A stretch of DNA of 64,000 nucleotides, taken from contig NZ_JAYKZX010000003.1 in the NCBI RefSeq assembly GCF_035989265.1, positions 2,232,001 to 2,296,000 on the forward strand, given 5' to 3'. Below the pieces are notes generated by a model that had not been told where the DNA came from, did not search any database, and was given only the letters and a program-made list of their open reading frames with translations. The stretch is from Sphingobium sp. HWE2-09 (lineage in GTDB: Bacteria; Pseudomonadota; Alphaproteobacteria; Sphingomonadales; Sphingomonadaceae). The position numbers and the translations under genes are program-made. Below are positions 27,940-36,186 of this stretch, piece after piece; within the stretch, counting starts at the first letter, position 1, and each line of letters starts with the position of its first letter.

Positions 27940-28248
27940 GACGCACCAATCATAATGCGTCCCCAAAAAGACATTACGGCCGGGCGATAAAAAACTTTAA
28001 TGCCCCGCCTGATCTTTTTTTGCCTGACGCCCAACAGAGGGGTCGGCGCGCAGACAAGCATTTGAAGATAGAAGAGAAAATTAGTGCTGACCTTTGGAGA
28101 TCATGGCTCCGGGATCGGCTATGCGACAGCGAAGGTGACAGGTGCAGCGCATTTTGGCAGGAGCGGGTCGGCGGCATGACATCGCGCTGCAACTGTCCAA
28201 CTCGTTGTCGCATTCGGGCCGCAGATATGCGTTTCTGGCCGCTTCGGG
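27940..28248. other. Intergenic region between flhB and the fliD block, 309 bp
   Basis: The right-hand part follows the flhB stop without an obvious terminator. The left-hand part holds the sigma-28 promoter at 27973-27999 (minus). No gene is supported; the middle is relatively AT-rich (28070-28090). Confidence 0.6.
27973..27999 (-). promoter_or_regulatory. Sigma-28 (FliA) promoter of the hypothetical-fliD-fliS block
   Basis: On the minus strand the -35 TAAAGTTT (27999-27992) is a perfect match to the enterobacterial FliA consensus. It is separated by exactly 11 nt from -10 GCCGTAAT (27980-27973; consensus GCCGATAA). The expected start of transcription is about 27966. Confidence 0.88.
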
Positions 28249-29385
28249 CTATGGCTTGCGCCCGTCCGCGTTGAAACGCAGGTCTTCCGGTACGGTGATG
28301 AACGGCCGGTCCATTTCGGTCGCCATCTTGTTTTCCACCCGGAAGACGAAGGCCAGGATCGTCGCCACCGCCATATACAGCCCTTCATTGACGATCTGCC
28401 CGGCGCGGGAGGTGAAATAGACGGCGCGGGCCAGTTCGGGATATTGCAGGACGGTCACGCCATTCTGGTCCGCCAGTTCGCGGATCGCCGCAGCGATCGC
28501 GTCGCAGCCGCGCGCCACCACGACCGGGGCGGCGTCGATGCCCGGCCGGTAGCGCAGCGCGACCGCGAAATGGGTGGGGTTGGTCAGGATCACGCTGGCT
28601 TCGGCCACGGCCTGGCGGGTGGAGCCGTTCAGCACCTCGAACTGGCGGCGGCGGATCTGGCCTTTGAGTTCAGGCGAGCCTTCGCTTTCCTTATGCTCGT
28701 CCTTGATTTCCTGCTTGCTCATGCCCAGCCGCTTGCCGCGCTGCATGATCTGCGCGGGGACGTCGATCCCTGCGATCAGGAACAGCCCGCCCGCCATCAC
28801 CAGGCAGACGAGGATGAAGATATTGCCCAGGTCCGCCATGGCGGGCGCGACGCCCATCTTGCCCAGCGCGGTGATCTGAGTCAGCCGGTCCCAGATCAGC
28901 CAGACGCCGATGCTGCCGAGCAGGCCGACCTTGGCAATCGACTTGACCAGTTCGATCAGCCCCTGCGTCCCGAAAATTTTCTTGATGCCCGCCGCCGGGT
29001 TCATCTTCGACGCCTTGGGTGCGAAGGCGCCGGGGCGGAAGCCGAGCGACCCCAGAAGCGCGGGCGCGGCGATGGCGGCGATGAAGGTCGCGAGCATCAC
29101 GCCGGCCGCCGGGAGCGCGATGGCGCCGAGCAGTTCGGCGCCGCGCGCCGCAGGCGAGAAATCGATGATATCTTCCCGCCGGAAGCGCAGCGCCTGCGTC
29201 AGCATATCCGCCAGCGCGTCGATCAGTGAGGGGCCGGTGATCGCCAGCCAGGCGATGCCCGCCATCACCACCAATGCCGTGCCCAGTTCGCGCGACTGGA
29301 GGATGTCGCCCTTCTTGGCGGCGTCGTCCAGCTTCTTCTGGGTCGGTTTTTCGGTCTTTTCGCCGCCGCCGGGACTGTCCGCCAT
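28249..29385 (-). CDS. flhB: FlhB, export gate switch protein
   Basis: A 378-aa inner-membrane component of the flagellar type III gate. It has four TM helices in the first ~210 residues and a cytoplasmic C-domain with the autocleavage site NPTH in VILTNPTHFAVALRY, which switches export from rod/hook to filament substrates with FliK. The N-terminus GGEKTEKPTQKKLDDAAKKGDILQSREL is canonical. It lies 4 bp after fliR and is the last gene of the long fliE-flhB run. Confidence 0.97.
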   Translation of the reverse strand: MADSPGGGEKTEKPTQKKLDDAAKKGDILQSRELGTALVVMAGIAWLAITGPSLIDALADMLTQALRFRREDIIDFSPAARGAELLGAIALPAAGVMLATFIAAIAAPALLGSLGFRPGAFAPKASKMNPAAGIKKIFGTQGLIELVKSIAKVGLLGSIGVWLIWDRLTQITALGKMGVAPAMADLGNIFILVCLVMAGGLFLIAGIDVPAQIMQRGKRLGMSKQEIKDEHKESEGSPELKGQIRRRQFEVLNGSTRQAVAEASVILTNPTHFAVALRYRPGIDAAPVVVARGCDAIAAAIRELADQNGVTVLQYPELARAVYFTSRAGQIVNEGLYMAVATILAFVFRVENKMATEMDRPFITVPEDLRFNADGRKP

Positions 29386-29389
29386 GGCC

Positions 29390-30172
29390 TTAGCGTCCTT
29401 CCGCGATCGATTGGGCCTGCTCCAGCCCGGCCTTGAGCGAGGCGGTCATGCCTTCGGCCATGATCGGCGCGGCGATGGCAAGCAGGACGATGCCCGCCAT
29501 CATCGCCACCGGCATGCCCACCGCAAACAGGTTGAGCGAGGGCGCCGCGCGCGCCAGCATGCCCATGATGATCTGCACCAGCACCAGCGCGAAGGCGACC
29601 GGCAGGGCGACGGTGACGCCCGCGCCCAGCAGCGATCCGCCAAAGGCAATCAGCCGCCAGATCGTGTCGTTCGACAATAGGCCAGCGCCCGGCGGGATCG
29701 CCTGATAGCTTTGCACCACGAAGCTGGCGAGCAGCAGATGCCCGTCCATGCCGAGCAGCAGGAAGGTGGCGAGGATCGACAGGAAGGTGCCCAGCACCTG
29801 GGTCGACTGGCCCGACGAGGGATCGACCATGGCGGCGAAGTTGAGGCCCATCGCGTTGCCGATCGTCTCCCCCGCGACGAAGGCGGCGGCGTAGCCGATC
29901 TGGACAGCGAAGCCCAAGGCGAGGCCCGCCATGACTTCGCCCGCGACCATCATCACGCCTTCGAAGCTGGCGACGCCGTCTTGCGGCAGGACGATGGTGA
30001 CGCTGTTGAGCGCGGCGAGGCCCAGCGCCAGGCTGAGGATCAGGCGCAGTTGCAGCGGCACGGCGGGCGCGCCGAAGACCGGCGCGGCGATGAAGGCCGC
30101 GCCCGGCCGGATCATGGCGATCAGCCAGACCCAAAGCTGGTTTTCGATGCCTGCAAAGCCGGGCGCGATCAT
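29390..30172 (-). CDS. fliR: FliR, flagellar export gate protein
   Basis: A 260-aa polytopic protein of the FliPQR export channel. Several TM helices are visible (LWVWLIAMIRPGAAFIAAPV, LILSLALGLAALNSVTIVL, LLLGMDGHLLLASFVVQS). GETIGNAMGLNFAAMVDPSSGQSTQVLG is the conserved FliR/SpaR segment. I start at ATG 30172, 10 bp after the fliQ stop; an upstream reading from 30220 overlaps fliQ and is not conserved. It is followed by flhB. Confidence 0.95.
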   Translation of the reverse strand: MIAPGFAGIENQLWVWLIAMIRPGAAFIAAPVFGAPAVPLQLRLILSLALGLAALNSVTIVLPQDGVASFEGVMMVAGEVMAGLALGFAVQIGYAAAFVAGETIGNAMGLNFAAMVDPSSGQSTQVLGTFLSILATFLLLGMDGHLLLASFVVQSYQAIPPGAGLLSNDTIWRLIAFGGSLLGAGVTVALPVAFALVLVQIIMGMLARAAPSLNLFAVGMPVAMMAGIVLLAIAAPIMAEGMTASLKAGLEQAQSIAEGR

Positions 30173-30182
30173 AGCGCGGCTT

Positions 30183-30455
30183 TCACTGGAGCAGGTCCGG
30201 AATGCGTTCGAAGATTTCACGGGTGAAGTCCGCGATCAGGACCATGATCGATCCGCCGAACAAGGCCAGCATTCCGCCCACCACCAGGATTTTGGGGATG
30301 AAGCTCAACGTCTGTTCGTTGATCGAGGTCGCCGCCTGCACCATGCCGATGATGAGGCCCGCGATCAGCGCCGGGATCAGGATGGGCGCAGCGGCAAGCG
30401 CCGTGATCCACAGCGCCTGCTGGGCCAATCCCATGAAGAAATCGGCGTTTTCCAT
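30183..30455 (-). CDS. fliQ: FliQ, flagellar export gate protein
   Basis: A 90-aa protein with two TM hairpin helices (ALWITALAAAPILIPALIAGLIIGMVQA and ILVVGGMLALFGGSIMVLIADF). ATSINEQTLSFIPK is the conserved FliQ cytoplasmic turn. Four copies surround FliP/FliR in the export channel. It is 38 bp after fliP and 10 bp before fliR. Confidence 0.96.
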   Translation of the reverse strand: MENADFFMGLAQQALWITALAAAPILIPALIAGLIIGMVQAATSINEQTLSFIPKILVVGGMLALFGGSIMVLIADFTREIFERIPDLLQ

Positions 30456-30493
30456 GGCCTACCGGACCAATGGATGTGGGAGAAGGTGGCCCA

Positions 30494-31258
30494 TCATGTC
30501 GCGAACGACCCCGCCAGCGACCCCATGGTCAGCGCCCAGCCATCGACCAGTACGAACAGCAACAGCTTGAACGGCATCGATATGATCGTGGGCGACAGCA
30601 TCATCATGCCGAGCGCCATCAGCGTGGACGCGACGACCAGGTCGATGATGAGGAAGGGCAGGAAGATCATGAAGCCGATCTGGAACGCGGTCTTCAATTC
30701 GCTGGTGACGAAAGCGGGCAACAGGATGGTGAAGGGGATATCGTCGGGCGTGCGGAAGGCGGGCGCCTTGGCGAGATTCTGGAACAGTTTGAGATCGCTT
30801 TCGCGGGTCTGCTTCGCCATGAAGCCGTGCAGCACCTTGCCGGAGCGGCCGACCGCTTCCTCGATGCTGATCTGTCCCTTGCCATAGGGGTCGAAAGCCT
30901 GGGCGTTGATCGCGTCGATCGCGGGGCGCATCACGAACAGCGAGAGGAAGAGCGTCAGGCCGACCAGCACCTGGTTGGGCGGTGTCTGTTGCAGGCCCAG
31001 TGCCTGGCGCAGCAGCGACAGGACGATGATGATGCGGGTGAAGCTGGTCATCATGAGCACGAGCGACGGCAGCACCGTCAGCAGGCTCATCAGGACGAGG
31101 ATCTGGAGGCTCAATGACAGCGAGCGGCCGTCCCCGGAAATCTGGCCCATGGCGCGGCTCAACGCGCCGCCATTGTCCACCGGCGGCGTGGCGGGCGCGG
31201 CCTGGGCGAAGGCGGGGACGGTGAAGAGGATGAGGGCTGCAACAACCAAAATCGTCAT
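30494..31258 (-). CDS. fliP: FliP, flagellar export gate protein
   Basis: A 254-aa channel protein with a cleavable signal (FTVPAFAQA) and FliP motifs: [80 protein letters not shown], and [15 protein letters not shown] place the start at ATG 31258. The frame is open back to 31372, but that extension ([19 protein letters not shown]) is a translation of two palindromic repeats and is not FliP. Thus the repeat GGGGATGAC supplies both the start codon and the only G-rich ribosome-binding-like sequence. The length from 31258 fits E. coli FliP (245 aa). Confidence 0.95.
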   Translation of the reverse strand: MTILVVAALILFTVPAFAQAAPATPPVDNGGALSRAMGQISGDGRSLSLSLQILVLMSLLTVLPSLVLMMTSFTRIIIVLSLLRQALGLQQTPPNQVLVGLTLFLSLFVMRPAIDAINAQAFDPYGKGQISIEEAVGRSGKVLHGFMAKQTRESDLKLFQNLAKAPAFRTPDDIPFTILLPAFVTSELKTAFQIGFMIFLPFLIIDLVVASTLMALGMMMLSPTIISMPFKLLLFVLVDGWALTMGSLAGSFAT

Positions 31259-31342
31259 CCCCGCGAAGGCGGGGATCCATCTCCCAGGCGTACCATAGAG
31301 TTGCGAGGTCGGGGACTGGGTTCCCGCCTGCGCGGGAACACG
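31254..31342. repeat. Composite REP-like element in the fliO-fliP junction
   Basis: Two palindromes are joined. One is ATCCCCGCGAAGGCGGGGAT (31257-31276). The other is TTCCCGCCTGCGCGGGAA (31321-31338) with the GGACTGGG and CACG flanks seen in copies at 20096 and 47895. The pair fills the 97-bp space between the fliO stop and the fliP start codon, which lies inside the first palindrome. Confidence 0.85.
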
Positions 31343-31355
31343 GCAACCAGAGCGT

Positions 31356-31619
31356 TCAGCGCAGGCGGACATGATCGCCTTCCGCGATCTTTTCGATCCG
31401 GCTGCGGGTGACGGACAGGAGGATTTTCTTGCCCTCGAACTCGACCACGGCGAGCTTGCCGAAGGCGCCCATCGGCAGCGCTTCGAGCAGTTTCAAGGAG
31501 CGGTCGCCCTGCCCCGCGATCAGGCCGGGTTGATATTTACGCCACAGCCACAGCGCGCCGAAAGCCATGCCCGCCACCAGCGGGAGCATGATCAGCAGTT
31601 TGACGAAATACCAGAACAT
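31356..31619 (-). CDS. fliO: FliO, flagellar export assembly factor
   Basis: An 87-aa protein with one N-terminal TM helix ([20 protein letters not shown]) and a cytoplasmic FliO domain ([29 protein letters not shown]). FliO helps assemble the FliP hexamer. It lies between fliN (86-bp gap) and fliP. The gap to fliP (97 bp) is filled by a repeat rather than being tight like other junctions in this run. Confidence 0.9.
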   Translation of the reverse strand: MFWYFVKLLIMLPLVAGMAFGALWLWRKYQPGLIAGQGDRSLKLLEALPMGAFGKLAVVEFEGKKILLSVTRSRIEKIAEGDHVRLR

Positions 31620-31705
31620 GAAATGGCCTGCCCGCAGCTATGGTTAATCCGCCTGCGATCCGCAGTTTCGCGGCCGAAGGCAAGCGCAAAATCAGGGATA
31701 GGGTA

Positions 31706-32041
31706 TCAACCGCGCCGTTCGATGCCGGCCAGGCGGTTTTCGGTCGCGGCGATATCGACGATGCGGATGCCATAGCGGCCGTTGACCGTGACGACTTCGC
31801 CCTTTGCGATCAGCGCGCCGTTGACCATGATGTCGAGCAGATCGTCGGCCTGACGGTCCAGTTCCACGATGCTGCCTTCGGCCAGGTCCATGACTTCGGC
31901 GAGACGCAGGGAGGTGGAGCCGACCTCCACCGACATGCGCACCGGGATGTCGGCCAGCAGCTTGAACTGGCGGTTGTTGGTCATTTTGGACAGCGGGTCT
32001 TCGCCCCGGTCCATGCGGGGGGCTTCGCTCATGTCGCTCAT
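31706..32041 (-). CDS. fliN: FliN, switch complex protein
   Basis: A 111-aa C-ring protein. The SpoA domain spans most of it: FKLLADIPVRMSVEVGSTSLRLAEVMDLAEGSIVELDRQADDLLDIMVNGALIAKGEVVTVNGRYGIRIVDI. It forms the bottom of the C-ring with FliM and docks FliH for export. The start overlaps the fliM stop by 4 bp (32038-32041). Confidence 0.96.
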   Translation of the reverse strand: MSDMSEAPRMDRGEDPLSKMTNNRQFKLLADIPVRMSVEVGSTSLRLAEVMDLAEGSIVELDRQADDLLDIMVNGALIAKGEVVTVNGRYGIRIVDIAATENRLAGIERRG

Positions 32042-32940
32042 TGATCGGGTTCCTGTGCGAGTTTTTCAATCTGGAAGGCGGCGCGGCCGTCCTGTTCGCC
32101 GATCGTGCCATGCGCGACGATGCGGTTGCCGACGATCAACGGCAGCGATCGGCCGATGGTGACGGGGATGACGTCGCCGACCTTAAGCTGCATCAGCTCG
32201 GCCAGCGAGAGGTTGGGACGCGCCAATACGGTGCGGGCGGGCATGCGGATGTCGCGCATGCGGCGGGCGATGCGCGTCTGCCAGACGGGGTCGCGATGTT
32301 CCTCGTCCGTTGGCAGGTTGCTGCCCATCAGCGCTTCGACGCCGCGCAGGGCGGACAGCGGGAAGACCAGGTCGATCGGCCATTCCTGTTCGCGGGTGAT
32401 GGAGACGATGAAGCGTTGCAGCACCATCTGGTCGGCGGGCTGCGCGGCGGCGGCATAGCCGACCGCGCTTTCGCGCAGGATCAATCCCTGTTCCAGCGGC
32501 AGGATGTCGGCCCAGGTTTCGACCAGGCGGGTGACGATAGCGTCGGACAGGCGGGCGATCAGCCGGTCTTCGGTCGGCGTGAACTCGCCGCGCGTGGGCA
32601 AAGGCCGGTTGCCGATGCCACCGTAGAAACAATCGACCATGGTGGAGATCATCGCCGCGTCCATGCGCAGCAGCATCTGCCCCTTCAACGGGAGCAGGCG
32701 ATAGATGGAGAGGCTGCAAAAGGCCGGGACTTCGGCGGTCCAGGCAGCAAAATCCAGCACCCGCGTATCCTGCGCCGCGACATGCGGGCGCACGCCTGCG
32801 ATCGGTTCGATCAAGGCGCGCATGCGTCGGCCGAGCTTCTCGCTCAGCCGGTCCAGCCCCGACAGCATGATCGGCGCCTGAGAATCCCCGCGCCCGAAGG
32901 CGTAGGTTTGTACGTCGTCCATCTTGGTCCCCAGCGCCAT
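32038..32940 (-). CDS. fliM: FliM, switch protein lacking the CheY-binding peptide
   Basis: A 300-aa C-ring protein with the CheC-like middle domain (RMRALIEPIAGVRPHV, FYGGIGNRPLPTRGEFTPTEDRLIARL) and the C-terminal SpoA domain (NLSLAELMQLKVGDVIPVTI). It is shorter than typical FliM (about 334 aa) because the N-terminal LSQxEIDALL peptide and linker that bind phospho-CheY are missing. It starts MALGTKMDDVQTYAFG, and an in-frame TGA two codons upstream (32949-32947) excludes an extension. The torque and rotor functions are expected to be intact; how direction is controlled is unclear. Confidence 0.93.
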   Translation of the reverse strand: MALGTKMDDVQTYAFGRGDSQAPIMLSGLDRLSEKLGRRMRALIEPIAGVRPHVAAQDTRVLDFAAWTAEVPAFCSLSIYRLLPLKGQMLLRMDAAMISTMVDCFYGGIGNRPLPTRGEFTPTEDRLIARLSDAIVTRLVETWADILPLEQGLILRESAVGYAAAAQPADQMVLQRFIVSITREQEWPIDLVFPLSALRGVEALMGSNLPTDEEHRDPVWQTRIARRMRDIRMPARTVLARPNLSLAELMQLKVGDVIPVTIGRSLPLIVGNRIVAHGTIGEQDGRAAFQIEKLAQEPDQ

Positions 32941-33078
32941 GGCGGATCAGGGGCCGTCCCGATCCCGTGGCGCAGGGCCATTAATAACGAAAATGGTAAA
33001 ATTGGAGTTAACGGGGCGGCAGGCTGCGCTTGTGACGTAGCTGCCCGCCCTTGCCGGTTCCCGCCGATCGACCGGCTG

Positions 33079-33747
33079 TTACTGGATCACGAAGTTCGTG
33101 AAATAGACGTTGTCGATGCCGCCATAGCCGGTCTTCTGCTTGAGGATATCGTTGATCACGCCCTTGATCTTGCCTTGGAGCGCCTGCTTGCCCTGCGGGG
33201 TGTCGAGCACTTCCTGCGGCTGCTCGGCCAGCAGCATCAGCACCTGGCTGCGGATCGGCATTTCATGCTGCTTGATGGCGGCGATGACGCGATAATCATA
33301 ATAGGTCGATACCGCGATGGTGATCTGGGCGAAAGCGTCGCTGTCCGACATGTTCGACGTGAAGGGCGCCTGCAGCTGGAAATAGGTCGCCTGATAGGCG
33401 GTCGGATTGGATGGTGCGGGCAAATCTATTCCCTTGCCCGGCGCATGGCCCGACGCCACGGCATGGCTTTCGCCGCCGCTGGCATGACCGCCGCCTTCGC
33501 CGCCGCCGCTGCCGCCTTCGCCCGCCCAGCCATGGGCGGTGGCGATCGCCTGCGCATCCTCACCGGCCAGGACCAGCACCGGCTTGTTGGGATCTTCCTT
33601 CGGCCCTTCGGCCTTGGCGTTGAAGAAACCGGCGGCGTACAGCCCACCGGCCGCCCCTGCCCCACCCACGACAAGGCCAACGACCAACAGCAGGATCATC
33701 TTCATGCTCCCGCCCTTCTTTTTCTTGGCCTTTGGCTCGTCGCTCAT
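33079..33747 (-). CDS. fliL: FliL, stator-associated basal body protein
   Basis: A 222-aa single-pass membrane protein. Cytoplasmic Lys-rich start (KAKKKKGGSM), one TM helix (MILLLVVGLVVGGAGAAGGLYAAG), a Gly/His/Glu-rich linker with repeated GGEGGG, and a periplasmic FliL (stomatin-like) domain ending TGYGGIDNVYFTNFVIQ, the typical FliL C-terminus. FliL rings surround the stator and support torque. It is 28 bp after fliK and 138 bp before fliM. Confidence 0.93.
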   Translation of the reverse strand: MSDEPKAKKKKGGSMKMILLLVVGLVVGGAGAAGGLYAAGFFNAKAEGPKEDPNKPVLVLAGEDAQAIATAHGWAGEGGSGGGEGGGHASGGESHAVASGHAPGKGIDLPAPSNPTAYQATYFQLQAPFTSNMSDSDAFAQITIAVSTYYDYRVIAAIKQHEMPIRSQVLMLLAEQPQEVLDTPQGKQALQGKIKGVINDILKQKTGYGGIDNVYFTNFVIQ

Positions 33748-33775
33748 CGTTCTGGTCCCCTAGGAAAAGCGCTGG

Positions 33776-36184
33776 TCACGCGTAGCGCGCGCGAACGGCA
33801 CCACCGGCGCTGTCGCCTGTGTCCGCATGGTTAAGAACGGCCGCGTCCCCGCCGGCTTTATGGCTAAGGGCGATATTTTCGCGGTGCTGGCCGCGCCCCT
33901 GCATATGTGACTGGGGAGAGGACTGGCCCATGCCTTGGCCCAGGCTTTGGTTGGGATTTTGGCCTTGGCCGGACTGCTGTTGCGATGCCGTCTGGTTGCT
34001 GCTGCTGTCGGCGCGGGCGGGTTCCGCGACGTGGGGCGCGCGCTCGATCTTAAGGTCGCTGATGCGCATGGCCGAGAGGCCCGCGTCCAGCTTCAGCCGG
34101 TCGCCTTCCTGGCGCAGCGCCTGTTCGGCCGCTGCGGTCGCCACGGTGAGGCTGACGGCGGCGCCATCGTCGCCCTGGCGGATATCGACCTGGATCGGGC
34201 CGAGCTGGTCGGCATTGATCTGGAACCGGCCCCGCGCGCCATTGGCGGAAAGACCCGCAATGTCGCGGGCCAGCCCGTCGATCCATTGGCCCGATACGCC
34301 CATGTCGACCATCTGCGCGCCGAGGCTGGCGGACAGGTCTACGGTCGGCGTCATGGGTGCTGTGGTGGCTGTGCTTTGTGTGGCTGGCTGGGCGAGTGTG
34401 GGGAGCGGGAGGCCGCCGTCATTTGCCGAAGTCGGCAGGGGTGCGGGCGTGGCGTCGGCCGCTGTGTCACTGATTGGCGCTGTCGATTCGGTGCGGTGGG
34501 TTGACCGTCCGCTCATATGGTCGCGCACCAGTTGCAGCAGCGACACGGCTTCCGCGCGGGGCTTGGCGATGGCGGCGGGGGCGATGGCCTGCGCCGGATC
34601 GAGGGGTTGCGCCTCCGGGACGTCCGGCATGGGGGTGACAGGCTGGACGATCGCGGTGGGCGCGGCGGAGGACGCTTCGGCCTGGGGCGATGCGGTGATG
34701 GGGGCGGCCATGATCGATGCAGCGTCTGGCGCTTGCGCGAGGGATGGCAGGGGGGGTGCTGGGACGGTCGCGCGCGCGACGTCCGGCGGGGTCTGCGCTG
34801 GTACGGCAGGAAGCGGAACCATGGCGGGGCGTTCCGCCGGAGCGGACGGGACGGGCGTGACATCGACGGTCGTAGGTGAAGGGGCATCCGGCTTTGTCGT
34901 CGCGGCCGGGGCGAGCGCGGCAGGCGGGACGGCCTGTACCGGGCGTGGCGCGGTGGCGACGGGCATTGCGGTGCCATTCGCGGAGGGCGCGGACGATGCG
35001 ATGGGCACCGCGTCAGGCTGCGCCGGGGGGGTAGCGGTGGCGCGCATGTCCGGCACCGGGCGCATCGTTGGTGCGATCGGTACGGTGGATGTCGGGGCGG
35101 CCGGTGCCACGGACGTCGATGCTTCCCCTGCCCTTGCAGGCTGCGCCTGTTCCGACGGTAGGGCCACCGGCTGCACGACAGGGGCGAGCGGCATCTGGAT
35201 CGGCGCGGTCGGTGGGGGTGAGGGCTTGCTATCGTCCTGCACGGCGGGCGCTGCTTCGTCGTCCGGCGCGAGGTCGGCGATATCCTGCGTGTCTGGCGAG
35301 GCGGTGGCCGGTGCGCTGACTGGCGAAGCCGTTGCGCTGACTGGTGAAGCCGGTGCGGCATGCCGGGCCGGGCGGACCGGCGCTGGCGAGGGCGTCGCTT
35401 CGGCTGCGATGGACGGCGGCGTGCCGGGGGCAAGCTCAGTTTCCGTTGCTATCGGCGCGGTCGGGGGCGTGGCAGGCGCCTTCGCTTCTGTTGGGGGAGC
35501 GGCCAGCGCGGTCGGCTGTTCAGAGTGGGCCGCTGGCGTGATCATGGCCTGGACCGGAACAGGTGCGGCGGCGGGGGCCGCGGCGTGCTGTTCGACGGGG
35601 GTCGTAACAGCGACCGAGACAGGTGCGGACGGTTTTTCGGGCTGCGGCGCGGGAGTCACGGGGTCAGCCGAAGGGGTCGATTGCGCCGCGGCTGGCGGCG
35701 GAATCGGCGCGTCTGTCGCCAGCGTTGGGGGCGTGGCGGTGGCTTGCTTGTCCCTTGGCGATGGAGCGATTTTGGTCGGTGATTGAGGGCGATGCTGGAC
35801 GCTGGGGGGCAGCGCCGAGACAGGCGCTGCTGCGTCTTGCTCGCCGGGTACTGAGACAGCGAGCGCGACAGTTGTGGGCGTTTTTTCGGGCTGCGGCGTG
35901 GGTGCGACAGGAGCAGCCGGAGGTGTCGCGTTGGCCGTGGCAGGTTGCCAGATGGGCGCGTCGATAGCGTTGAAATCTAAAGAGGATTTGTCTGGATTTG
36001 CGGTGGCGACGGGCGGCTGGGTTGGGGCAGCCGCACCCGGCAACGGCGCTGTGGGATGGTTGCCGATGCCGTTGAGCAATTGCGCGAAATCGGGCGCGCC
36101 TTCGACAGGCGCGGCGTCGGCTTTCGCGCCGGTGCGGGCCGGCGTCGCGAACAGCAGCGCCTTGAGGCTGGTCAGCATCGTCAT
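33776..36184 (-). CDS. fliK: FliK, hook-length control protein (long, Ala/Pro-rich)
   Basis: An 802-aa protein, about twice the length of E. coli FliK (375 aa). Residues ~40-590 are disordered, Ala/Pro/Thr/Val-rich and built from loosely repeated segments, as expected of the molecular ruler. The C-terminal Flg_hook domain (about 630-740) contains LGPIQVDIRQGDDGAAVSL and RLKLDAGLSAMRISDLKIE, which signals FlhB to switch substrate. A Gln/Asn/Ser tail follows. It lies between fliJ (2-bp gap) and fliL. Confidence 0.9.
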   Translation of the reverse strand: MTMLTSLKALLFATPARTGAKADAAPVEGAPDFAQLLNGIGNHPTAPLPGAAAPTQPPVATANPDKSSLDFNAIDAPIWQPATANATPPAAPVAPTPQPEKTPTTVALAVSVPGEQDAAAPVSALPPSVQHRPQSPTKIAPSPRDKQATATPPTLATDAPIPPPAAAQSTPSADPVTPAPQPEKPSAPVSVAVTTPVEQHAAAPAAAPVPVQAMITPAAHSEQPTALAAPPTEAKAPATPPTAPIATETELAPGTPPSIAAEATPSPAPVRPARHAAPASPVSATASPVSAPATASPDTQDIADLAPDDEAAPAVQDDSKPSPPPTAPIQMPLAPVVQPVALPSEQAQPARAGEASTSVAPAAPTSTVPIAPTMRPVPDMRATATPPAQPDAVPIASSAPSANGTAMPVATAPRPVQAVPPAALAPAATTKPDAPSPTTVDVTPVPSAPAERPAMVPLPAVPAQTPPDVARATVPAPPLPSLAQAPDAASIMAAPITASPQAEASSAAPTAIVQPVTPMPDVPEAQPLDPAQAIAPAAIAKPRAEAVSLLQLVRDHMSGRSTHRTESTAPISDTAADATPAPLPTSANDGGLPLPTLAQPATQSTATTAPMTPTVDLSASLGAQMVDMGVSGQWIDGLARDIAGLSANGARGRFQINADQLGPIQVDIRQGDDGAAVSLTVATAAAEQALRQEGDRLKLDAGLSAMRISDLKIERAPHVAEPARADSSSNQTASQQQSGQGQNPNQSLGQGMGQSSPQSHMQGRGQHRENIALSHKAGGDAAVLNHADTGDSAGGAVRARYA

Positions 36185-36186
36185 CG

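Noticed and set aside
31258..31372. N-terminal extension of FliP
   Set aside because: The added residues are encoded by two REP-like repeats, and FliP already has normal length from 31258.
33819..35786. 655-codon Ala/Gly/Ser-rich plus-strand frame opposite fliK
   Set aside because: It mirrors the low-complexity part of fliK and has no start context or domain of its own.
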